Made by a program: the position numbers and the translations under genes. A DNA stretch of 64,000 bases from Cyclobacteriaceae bacterium (GTDB taxonomy: Bacteria > Bacteroidota > Bacteroidia > Cytophagales > Cyclobacteriaceae): NCBI GenBank assembly GCA_026129485.1, contig JAHCHY010000010.1:1-64000 (forward strand), in the 5' to 3' direction. The notes beneath the pieces are model-generated. The model searched no databases. It worked only from the letters and a program-made list of their open reading frames with translations, and had not been told where the DNA came from. Positions 26,124-33,335 of the stretch are shown here, one piece after another (positions within the stretch are counted from its first letter, which is position 1; each line of letters opens with the position of its first letter).

Positions 26124-27539
26124 ATGGCATCAGCTACGCAGGGCGGACTGGTACGTTCGCTGGGGTTATTTTCTGTTTTTGTTCTTACGGTAAGCTCTAT
26201 TATCGGAACGGGCATCTATAAAAAGATAACACCTATGGCGATGGAGCTGGGATCGCCTGCGTTGATATTGATTTGCTGGGCCGCTGCCGGAATCATAACC
26301 TTATTCGGAACGTTAAGCAATGCGGAAGTAGCCAGCATGTTGGCGGATTCCGGTGGCGAATATGTGTACTTCAGAAAGATATATAATAAGTTCTTCGCAT
26401 TCCTTTTCGGATGGTCCAGTTTCACGGCCATTCGCTCGGCATCCATCGCCTCCATAGCGTATGTGTTTTCTCAATCACTCAATTTGTTGGTTCCGCTGCC
26501 CGGCTTACCGGAGCGGTGGGCAGATTTTTCGGTGCTCGGTATTTTTACCCCGTTCGAAAATTTTGGTGTAAAAATCGTTACCATTTTATTGATCGTTTCG
26601 CTTTCGTATGTCAACTACAGGGGATTAAAATTAGGCGAAAGCCTGAGCAAAACCATTACCTACTTAGTAATAGCAAGCATCTTTCTCATCATTATACTTG
26701 GTCTTACCATTGGCGGAGGCAGTTTTGAAAACATTCATACAACTGCTGCCGCGTATGTTTCTAAATCGTGGCTCGACAGCAGTTTGTGGCAATCGTTCTT
26801 CGCGGCTTTACTGGCTGCTTTCTGGGCTTACGAAGGCTGGAGCGCCATCGGCTTTCTGGGTGGCGAAATAAAAAATGCAAAACGCAATTTGCCGCTTGCA
26901 TTAGTAACGGGAGTGTTGTTTGTAATGATGGTTTACCTCGCCATTAATTTTACCTATCTCTACATTCTGCCAGTAGATACGATTATCGGAAATGCCACTT
27001 CATCCAACAACATTGCTGCTGTGGGTGTGGTGGGGCATTTCCTGGGAACCACCGGCATTATGTTCATGTCGGTGCTTATTCTGTTCACTACGTTTGGTTG
27101 CACCAACACCACTTTACTGCCACCGCCCCGGTTGTATTATGCTATGGCTAAAGAGGGCATGTTCTTTAAAGGAGCCGCCTATATTCACCCGGTGTACAAC
27201 ACTCCTTCCAAATCCATTTTATACCAGGCCATCTGGGCCAGCATATTGGTTTTGTCGGGCAGCTTCGATCAGTTAACCGACATGTTGATCTTTGCTGCAT
27301 TCATATTCTACGGGGCAACCGCACTGGGTGTGTTTATCTTACGTCTTAAAATGCCCGATGCCCCTCGGCCTTACAAAGCCTGGGGCTACCCGGTTATACC
27401 GGCTTTGTTTATTTTGTTTTGTGTGGCATTGGTAATCGTTACCCTCATCAGCAAACCGCGCGAAGCATTGATGGGCTTAACGCTGATGTTTTCCGGTGTG
27501 CCGTTTTATTTTTACTGGAACAGGAAAGCGAAAGAGTAA
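26124..27539 (+). CDS. APC-family amino acid permease
   Basis: 471 residues, twelve helices. Helix 1 carries the substrate-binding glycine motif 'SSIIGTGIYKKITP', and helix 3 the 'GGEYVYFRKIYNKFFAFLFGWSSF' block of the APC superfamily. It starts 5 nt after the DUF885 peptidase gene, so the two likely form a peptide-to-amino-acid uptake pair. A strong intrinsic terminator follows. Confidence 0.93.
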   Translation: MASATQGGLVRSLGLFSVFVLTVSSIIGTGIYKKITPMAMELGSPALILICWAAAGIITLFGTLSNAEVASMLADSGGEYVYFRKIYNKFFAFLFGWSSFTAIRSASIASIAYVFSQSLNLLVPLPGLPERWADFSVLGIFTPFENFGVKIVTILLIVSLSYVNYRGLKLGESLSKTITYLVIASIFLIIILGLTIGGGSFENIHTTAAAYVSKSWLDSSLWQSFFAALLAAFWAYEGWSAIGFLGGEIKNAKRNLPLALVTGVLFVMMVYLAINFTYLYILPVDTIIGNATSSNNIAAVGVVGHFLGTTGIMFMSVLILFTTFGCTNTTLLPPPRLYYAMAKEGMFFKGAAYIHPVYNTPSKSILYQAIWASILVLSGSFDQLTDMLIFAAFIFYGATALGVFILRLKMPDAPRPYKAWGYPVIPALFILFCVALVIVTLISKPREALMGLTLMFSGVPFYFYWNRKAKE

Positions 27540-27584
27540 GCTGTTTAAAGTTTAATTTTAACTTCTGAACCAATACTTAATTAA

Positions 27585-27620
27585 TTCCGGCACCAGCCTC
27601 TGCCGGAAATTTATTTTTTA
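27585..27620 (+). terminator. Rho-independent terminator
   Basis: TTCCGGCA (27585-27592) and TGCCGGAA (27601-27608) form a perfect 8-bp stem with an 8-nt loop, followed by ATTTATTTTTTATC. It ends the peptidase-permease operon. Confidence 0.85.
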
Positions 27621-27666
27621 TCAGGTGGTACTCAATGCCGCTAACCATTCTCTAATTTTACAGCCT

Positions 27667-27674
27667 TACCTTTG
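27667..27674 (+). promoter_or_regulatory. Bacteroidota -7 element candidate (TACCTTTG)
   Basis: TACCTTTG matches the TAnnTTTG -7 consensus of Bacteroidota and ends only 3 nt before the ATG at 27678. That would place the transcription start at or inside the start codon, so it suggests a leaderless message or is chance. No -33 TTTG is seen at the right distance. Confidence 0.35.
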
Positions 27675-27677
27675 TCT

Positions 27678-28808
27678 ATGAAAAAATCAAACGCATCCAA
27701 GCTCACGTTAAGTGTTCATGCCGGTTCAGTGGGCGATCCGTTGTTCGGTGGCGTGGTTACGCCCATCTACCCATCTGCTGCGTACAACTACGAAGCCGAA
27801 GTTCGCTACCCACGCTACTACAATACGCCTAATCAAAAGGCAGTGGTTGAAAAATTAGTCGCGCTTGAGAACGGAGAGGATGGCCTGGTGTTCAGCTCCG
27901 GTATGGCGGCTATTATGACCAGCCTGTTTGCCATCGTAAAAGCAGGCGATCATGTGTTGTTTCAGAACGATTTGTACGGAGGCACACACCATGCCGCCCT
28001 ACACGAACTGGAACGCTACGGTATGGAGTACACCATGGCCGATATAACCGATTTGAAATCTTTTGAAAAATATATTCGCCCCAATACAAAAGTCATTTAT
28101 GTAGAAACCCCTTCAAATCCGCTGCTTAAAATCACTGACCTGAAAGGTGTGGCGAGGCTGGCAAAGGAGTATGGCATCATTACTATTATTGATAACACAT
28201 TTGCAAGCCCGGTAAATCAAAACCCGGTTGACCTGGGCATTGACATCGTTACCCATAGCGGCACCAAGTACATTGGCGGCCATAGCGATATTTGCTGCGG
28301 TGCAATGGTATCTTCCAAAAAGCTTACGGAGCAAATCAGGCAAAGCGCGTTGCATTTTGGCGGAAGCTTAGATGCGCAAACCTGCTACTTGGTGGAGCGC
28401 AGCTTAAAAACCATTGTACTGCGCGTGCAAAAGCAAAATGAAAATGCGCTGGCTATTGCCCGTTACCTCGAAAAGGAATCGCGTGTTGCAAACGTGTATT
28501 ATCCCGGCTTAAAAAATCACCCGGGTCATGCCATCGCCAAAAGGCAAATGCCGGGCGGCTTTGGCGGTATGCTGTCGTTTGAAGTAAAAACCAACCCGGA
28601 TAAGTTTATCAAAAAGCTGGAATACATTAAACGCGCGATCAGCCTGGGGGGAGTGGAGTCCACCATCGCACAGCCGGTAAAAACATCGCACGCCAAGCTA
28701 ACGGCAGCCGAACGAAAAACCGTAGGTATAAAAGATAGCCTGGTTCGTTTGTCGGTGGGAATAGAAGATACAAATGACCTGGTTGCGGATATCAGGCAAG
28801 CGCTTTAG
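27678..28808 (+). CDS. Cys/Met metabolism PLP enzyme (cystathionine gamma-synthase/lyase type)
   Basis: 376 residues from ATG 27678. Motifs: 'HAGSVGDPLFGGVVTPIYPSAAYNY' at the start, 'NPNQKAVVEKLVALENGEDGL'-like helix, 'YVETPSNPLL', and the PLP lysine in 'THSGTKYIGGHSD' (Lys near 197). The last part 'SLGGVESTIAQP' is the usual C-terminal substrate loop. The family includes cystathionine gamma-synthase, gamma-lyase and methionine gamma-lyase; they cannot be separated safely by eye. Cytoplasmic. Confidence 0.92.
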   Translation: MKKSNASKLTLSVHAGSVGDPLFGGVVTPIYPSAAYNYEAEVRYPRYYNTPNQKAVVEKLVALENGEDGLVFSSGMAAIMTSLFAIVKAGDHVLFQNDLYGGTHHAALHELERYGMEYTMADITDLKSFEKYIRPNTKVIYVETPSNPLLKITDLKGVARLAKEYGIITIIDNTFASPVNQNPVDLGIDIVTHSGTKYIGGHSDICCGAMVSSKKLTEQIRQSALHFGGSLDAQTCYLVERSLKTIVLRVQKQNENALAIARYLEKESRVANVYYPGLKNHPGHAIAKRQMPGGFGGMLSFEVKTNPDKFIKKLEYIKRAISLGGVESTIAQPVKTSHAKLTAAERKTVGIKDSLVRLSVGIEDTNDLVADIRQAL

Positions 28809-28809
28809 C

Positions 28810-29754
28810 TTACCGCTGAATGAGCGTGTACAGGTAAACACTGTAGATAACCAGGAAAATCAGTCCTTCCCACCGGCTGATGGCGGGTCGTTTGCCAATA
28901 AGCACAGCCATAATTAATGCTGAAGTTGAAATCAGTACCATCAGGATATCCTGGTTGCTGTGGTCGCTGAACGGAATTGGGGTAAGCACCGAGGTGAACC
29001 CGATAATCCACAGGATATTGAAAATGTTGGAGCCAATGGCATTGCCTACGGCCATATCGGTATTGTTCTTGTAAGCCGCTACTGCGGATGTTACCAGTTC
29101 GGGTAGTGAGGTTCCGATGGCTACAATGGTAAGACCGATTACAGATTCGCTAACACCGAACAGTCGCGCAATTTCTGTGGCGCCATTTACCACCCAGCCT
29201 CCGCCAAAGTAGAGCCCGGTAATACCCAGCCCAATAAAGATTACAGATTTCAACAGGGGTTGGGTAATGGCTGGCTCTGTCGTTTCTTTTTTGTTTCGGG
29301 CTATAGAAAAAATGTAAATCATGAACAGGAAAAAGAAGTATAGAATAATACCCCCCTCGTACCGGCCTATGGCGCTGGGTCCTGTGTGAAAGATATTGGC
29401 ATTAGCCAGAAAGCCCAACAGCAAGGCGGCTAACACAGAAAAAGGTATTTCTATAAAATAGGTGTCGCGTGGAATAGGTAAAGGGCGAATAATGGCAGCT
29501 ATACCCAGGATGATCAGTACATTGGCAATGTTGCTACCCAACACGTTGCCCAATCCCAATTCTGCACGGCCGTCCAGGCTGGACATTATGGTTACAAGCA
29601 GCTCGGGCAAGGATGTTCCAAACGAAACAATGGTTAACCCGATTACCATTTCGGAAATACGAAACCTGCGACCGATAGCTGAGGCCCCCGCTACCAGCAG
29701 GTCAGCACCTTTAATCAGAAAGACAAAGCCAAGCGCAAAAAGCAAATAGACCAT
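28810..29754 (-). CDS. Calcium/sodium antiporter (YrbG-type)
   Basis: 314 residues with ten helices in two inverted halves. The two alpha-repeat signatures, 'SFGTSLPELLVTIMSSLDG' and 'AIGTSLPELVTSAVAAYKN', each carry the ion-binding Glu and Ser/Thr. 'GNVLGSNIANVLIILG' and 'GNAIGSNIFNILWIIG' are the matching second motifs. This is the CaCA family, exchanging Na+ or H+ for Ca2+ across the inner membrane. Its stop is 1 nt from the convergent PLP enzyme stop. Confidence 0.95.
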   Translation of the reverse strand: MVYLLFALGFVFLIKGADLLVAGASAIGRRFRISEMVIGLTIVSFGTSLPELLVTIMSSLDGRAELGLGNVLGSNIANVLIILGIAAIIRPLPIPRDTYFIEIPFSVLAALLLGFLANANIFHTGPSAIGRYEGGIILYFFFLFMIYIFSIARNKKETTEPAITQPLLKSVIFIGLGITGLYFGGGWVVNGATEIARLFGVSESVIGLTIVAIGTSLPELVTSAVAAYKNNTDMAVGNAIGSNIFNILWIIGFTSVLTPIPFSDHSNQDILMVLISTSALIMAVLIGKRPAISRWEGLIFLVIYSVYLYTLIQR

Positions 29755-29791
29755 TCAAAACATAAGTTAGAATAAAATATTTAATTGCAAC

Positions 29792-30247
29792 ATGATAATT
29801 GTCAGAGAAGCCGTGCCCGATGATGCGCTTTATATCATCGACTTCCAGCTAAAGATGGCCTACGAAACCGAAAGCCTTTCGCTGGATTACCATACCCTAA
29901 CAAAAGGCGTGCATGCAGTTTTTGAAAACCCGGCCAAAGGCAGGTATTATGTAGCTACCGAAAACGAAAAGGTAATTGGCAGCTTAATGATTACATACGA
30001 ATGGAGCGACTGGCGCTGCGGACAGGTATTGTGGATTCAATCAGTGTATGTAGTGCCGGAGCACAGGGGTAAAGGTATATTTGGCTTGATGTATAAACAC
30101 ATTCAAAGCCTGGTTACACCCGATTCCGGCAATCGCGGAATCAGGTTATATGTAGATAAAACCAATATGCGTGCGCAACGTGTGTACGAGCGGTTGGGCA
30201 TGAATGGCGACCATTACCAGATGTACGAGTGGATGCCGGAGCATTAA
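29792..30247 (+). CDS. GNAT-family N-acetyltransferase
   Basis: 151 residues, the full GNAT fold. Motif A is visible as 'SVYVVPEHRGKGIFGLMYKH' (acetyl-CoA pyrophosphate loop HRGKGI), and 'VDKTNMRAQRVYERLGM' is the usual C-terminal motif B. Substrate unknown. It is divergent from the Na/Ca exchanger with 37 nt between starts. Confidence 0.9.
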   Translation: MIIVREAVPDDALYIIDFQLKMAYETESLSLDYHTLTKGVHAVFENPAKGRYYVATENEKVIGSLMITYEWSDWRCGQVLWIQSVYVVPEHRGKGIFGLMYKHIQSLVTPDSGNRGIRLYVDKTNMRAQRVYERLGMNGDHYQMYEWMPEH

Positions 30248-30268
30248 CGGCTGCTATCAGAATATTTC

Positions 30269-30327
30269 TTACTAAATCGTAGAACAAATCAAATTCTTTT
30301 CCGTAAACTTGTTCTACAATTTAGTAA
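30269..30327. promoter_or_regulatory. Inverted pair of 19-nt sites upstream of the PadR gene
   Basis: TTACTAAATCGTAGAACAA at 30269-30287 and its reverse complement-like copy TTGTTCTACAATTTAGTAA at 30309-30327 differ at one position only. Centres are 40 nt apart, about four helical turns. Each arm holds a CTA-N5-TAG dyad. The location, ending 5 nt before the PadR start codon, fits an autoregulatory operator for the PadR-permease operon. Confidence 0.8.
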
Positions 30328-30332
30328 CTAAT

Positions 30333-30665
30333 ATGATTGAAACACGACTGGGCGAATTTGAGGAAGTGATCCTGTTGCTGGTAGGCATTCTGGGTGAAGG
30401 CGCGTATGCCTACCGCATTGCTGAGGAATTTAAAGGCCAAACCGGCCGCTCCGTTTCCATCGGGGCAACACACTCTACATTAGACAGGCTGCAAACCAAA
30501 GGTTTTCTGAAATCGGAAATGGGAAATGCCACGGCCGAGCGTGGAGGTCGCAGAAAAAGAATTTTCACCATTACCGCATTGGGGAAACGTGTGCTCAGGG
30601 AATCGCGCGACTTTAAAGTGAGCTTGTGGGAACAGTACCCCGCGTTTAAGGTGAATATTGTTTAG
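30333..30665 (+). CDS. PadR-family transcriptional regulator
   Basis: 110 residues from ATG 30333; the in-frame TTG at 30309 would begin inside the operator arm and is rejected. The winged helix-turn-helix is clear: 'EVILLLVGILGEGAYAYRIAEEF', the recognition region 'VSIGATHSTLDRLQTKGFL' and the wing 'GGRRKRIFTITALGKRVL'. The short C-terminus is that of PadR subfamily 2. It precedes three large permease genes and is expected to repress the operon from the inverted sites upstream; effector unknown. Confidence 0.92.
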   Translation: MIETRLGEFEEVILLLVGILGEGAYAYRIAEEFKGQTGRSVSIGATHSTLDRLQTKGFLKSEMGNATAERGGRRKRIFTITALGKRVLRESRDFKVSLWEQYPAFKVNIV

Positions 30666-30712
30666 GGATTGGGCATTAGGTATCAGGAATTGGGAGATTA
30701 GGCATTTGGAAG
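30666..30712. repeat. Word-repeat spacer between PadR and permease genes
   Basis: The 47-nt spacer is made of drifting G-rich words (ATTGGGCATTAGG, ATTGGGAGATTAGG, CATTTGG). It looks like the GGCATTAGG type of low-complexity intergenic repeat and has no strong hairpin, so transcription can pass into the permeases. Confidence 0.45.
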
Positions 30713-33331
30713 ATGAATGATTTGAATAAGCCACCAAAGCGGGCGAATAAATTGTTGCGCATGTTTTTGCGCGAAGAGTTATATGAAGAGGTTCAGGGCG
30801 ACCTGGAAGAAAAATTCTATACCGATGTAAAATCGAAATCGGTATTCAGAGCAAAGCTCAATTACTGGTTCCAGGTTTTTAATTACCTGCGGCCATTTGC
30901 ATTCAGGAAGAACAGGGCAATACACCTTAACCAGTATGATATGTTTCGGAATTACTTCAGGATTGCTTCGCGCAACCTGCTAAAACAAAAACTTTATTCG
31001 GGCATTAACATCGGTGGCCTCACACTGGGGCTTACCTGCTTCATTGTAATTCTGCTTTATGTGCAGCACGAATTTTCATACGACCGGTTCTATCCCAACA
31101 TAAACCGCATTTACCGGGTATATCAAAAGCAAACGGGTAACGTGTTTATGGGAACGGATTACTTCGCGGTAACGCCTGCACAGCTCGCAAAAGTAATGAT
31201 GGATGAGCTTCCCGAAGTAGCGCATGCTACTTCGGTGCAACGCACGTCCGGCTTATTGAGAATAGAGGATTCCAGCTACTGGCAGGAAGGTATTGCAGCC
31301 GATGCTGAGTTTTTTAATGTCTTTAAAGTTCCTTTTAAGGAAGGCAACCCACGTACTGCATTGAAAGATGGGCGCAGTATCGTATTAACACAATCGTTGG
31401 CTCAAAACATTTTTGGTAATAAAAATCCCATCGGCCAGGAGTTCCGGTACCAGGATGGCGAAGAAGACTTTACCGTTACCGGCATCATTCCCGATCCACC
31501 GGCAAATGCATCTTTTAAATATTCGTTTATCATTCATTTGCTGTACAGTACAGGCTATACAGAAGAAATAAAGCGCACAGGCTGGAGCAATAACTCGTAT
31601 TATACGTTTTTTGAATTGACTGAAGGAGCTGATGCAACAACCCTTGAAGCCAAGTTTGCAGCGCTTCTGAAGAAGTATCAGCTACCGGAAGACTATGCCG
31701 ACTATTCGTTTAAAGATCAGTACTTCGCACAATCGCTAACCGATGCTTATTTCCAGGCAGGAGTTAATTTCGATATCGGGCAAAAGGGGAATCTCAAAGT
31801 TGTATATGCATACTCAGCCGTTGCGCTTATTGTCCTGCTGCTTGCCTGCGTAAACTATATGAACCTCGCTGTGGCCCGGTCTGTTAAGCGTGCCCGCGAA
31901 GTTGGTTTACGAAAAGTTGTGGGCGCAGTACGCAGGCAGCTTATTGCACAATTTTTGGGCGAGTCGGTATTGATTGCGCTTTTTTCGCTGATACTGGCTA
32001 TCGGCCTTACGTACACGATCCTGCCCTACTTCGGAAGAATTGTGGAGCGGCCGGTTGAGTTTAACCTGGTTGCCAATCCGTGGATATTGCCCGCATTGCT
32101 GGCGCTGGTGCTGGTAGCAGGGTTATTGTCGGGCAGCTATCCTGCACTGGCCATGTCGCGGTTAAAACCGGTTGATGTGCTCAAAGCAAAATCAGATGTA
32201 AAAATTTCCGGCTTTAGCTTACAGCAATTCCTGATTGTATTTCAGTTTATGGCTTCTGTTGTGTTAATCATCAGCAGTGTAGTGATCTATCGCCAGCTCA
32301 ATTTTATGAAGAGCAAAGAATTAGGGTACGATAAGGAAAATGTAGTTACCCTTTGGCTGAAGGATCGTTCGCTTCGCGAAAAATTTCAAGCACTTGCTAC
32401 GCAGTGGCAGCAGCATCCGGGTGTTGTGGCAACCACGATAGCCTCCAGTCTGCCGGTGGAAATTTCGTCAAGCACACTAATAAAGAAAAACCCCGAAGAC
32501 AAAGATAAGCTGGCTGTTTACCAATGGTCGGTGGGATCAGATTTTACAGATGTATTCGGAATAGAGCTTGTAGCCGGTCGCAGCTTTTCACGTGATCTTA
32601 AATCTGACGGTGAAGATAATTTCATCATCAATGAAACAGCCGCGCGTGCCCTGGGGTGGACTCCCGAAGAGGCTGTTGGTAAACAATTTGATTATAACAA
32701 TCACCCCGGCAACATTATTGGCGTGGTAAAAGACTTTCACATGTTCTCCATGCATTTACCCATTCAACCCTTAATGATTCGCTTTTCAGAATTTCACGGT
32801 CGGTTTATCGCGCTTAAGGTAAAGCCTGGTAATATTCCGCAAACACTTGGTTTTATAGAGCAGGTGTTTAAGAAAAATTCGATTTATCCTTTTGAGTACC
32901 AGTTTATGAGCGATGAATACGATAAGCTTTATAACAGCGAGCTGAAGCTGGGTGAGATTTTCGGATTATTTACCGTTACGTCTATCGTTATTGCCTCGTT
33001 GGGATTATTTGGCCTGGCTGCGTTTATGGCCGGCCAGCGCACTAAGGAAATCGGTATCCGTAAGGTGCTTGGCGCATCGGTGCAAAATGTTGTGTTTTTA
33101 TTATCAAAAGATTTTGCACGGTGGGTATTGATTGCATTTGCAATAGCTGCTCCGATCGGGTGGTATGCTATGCATGTATGGTTGCAGGACTTTGCTTACC
33201 GCATCGGTATTTCCTGGTGGATATTTGCATTGGCCGGGTTGTCTGCATTTATGGCAGCAGGCATTTCCATCGGCTATCAATCCGTAAAAGCATCGCGGGC
33301 AAACCCTGTTGATAGTTTGAGATCGGAGTAA
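30713..33331 (+). CDS. FtsX-type ABC permease with N-terminal prefix domain, copy 1
   Basis: 872 residues. Residues 1-75 form the prefix domain (LREELYEEVQGDLEEKFYTD), then the MacB/FtsX unit occurs twice: helix near 100-120, periplasmic domain, and three helices with the coupling loop 'RAREVGLRKVVGAVRRQL'; then helix near 510, second periplasmic domain and three helices with 'TKEIGIRKVLGAS'. This eight-helix double unit matches the ADOP-type predicted permeases. They act in mechanotransmission or export with a MacB-like ATPase, which is not encoded in this cluster. First of three tandem paralogues under PadR. Confidence 0.93.
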   Translation: MNDLNKPPKRANKLLRMFLREELYEEVQGDLEEKFYTDVKSKSVFRAKLNYWFQVFNYLRPFAFRKNRAIHLNQYDMFRNYFRIASRNLLKQKLYSGINIGGLTLGLTCFIVILLYVQHEFSYDRFYPNINRIYRVYQKQTGNVFMGTDYFAVTPAQLAKVMMDELPEVAHATSVQRTSGLLRIEDSSYWQEGIAADAEFFNVFKVPFKEGNPRTALKDGRSIVLTQSLAQNIFGNKNPIGQEFRYQDGEEDFTVTGIIPDPPANASFKYSFIIHLLYSTGYTEEIKRTGWSNNSYYTFFELTEGADATTLEAKFAALLKKYQLPEDYADYSFKDQYFAQSLTDAYFQAGVNFDIGQKGNLKVVYAYSAVALIVLLLACVNYMNLAVARSVKRAREVGLRKVVGAVRRQLIAQFLGESVLIALFSLILAIGLTYTILPYFGRIVERPVEFNLVANPWILPALLALVLVAGLLSGSYPALAMSRLKPVDVLKAKSDVKISGFSLQQFLIVFQFMASVVLIISSVVIYRQLNFMKSKELGYDKENVVTLWLKDRSLREKFQALATQWQQHPGVVATTIASSLPVEISSSTLIKKNPEDKDKLAVYQWSVGSDFTDVFGIELVAGRSFSRDLKSDGEDNFIINETAARALGWTPEEAVGKQFDYNNHPGNIIGVVKDFHMFSMHLPIQPLMIRFSEFHGRFIALKVKPGNIPQTLGFIEQVFKKNSIYPFEYQFMSDEYDKLYNSELKLGEIFGLFTVTSIVIASLGLFGLAAFMAGQRTKEIGIRKVLGASVQNVVFLLSKDFARWVLIAFAIAAPIGWYAMHVWLQDFAYRIGISWWIFALAGLSAFMAAGISIGYQSVKASRANPVDSLRSE

Positions 33332-33335
33332 ACGA

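Noticed and set aside
30309-30332. Upstream TTG start for the PadR gene
   Set aside because: It would start inside the operator arm and add eight residues not seen in the family.
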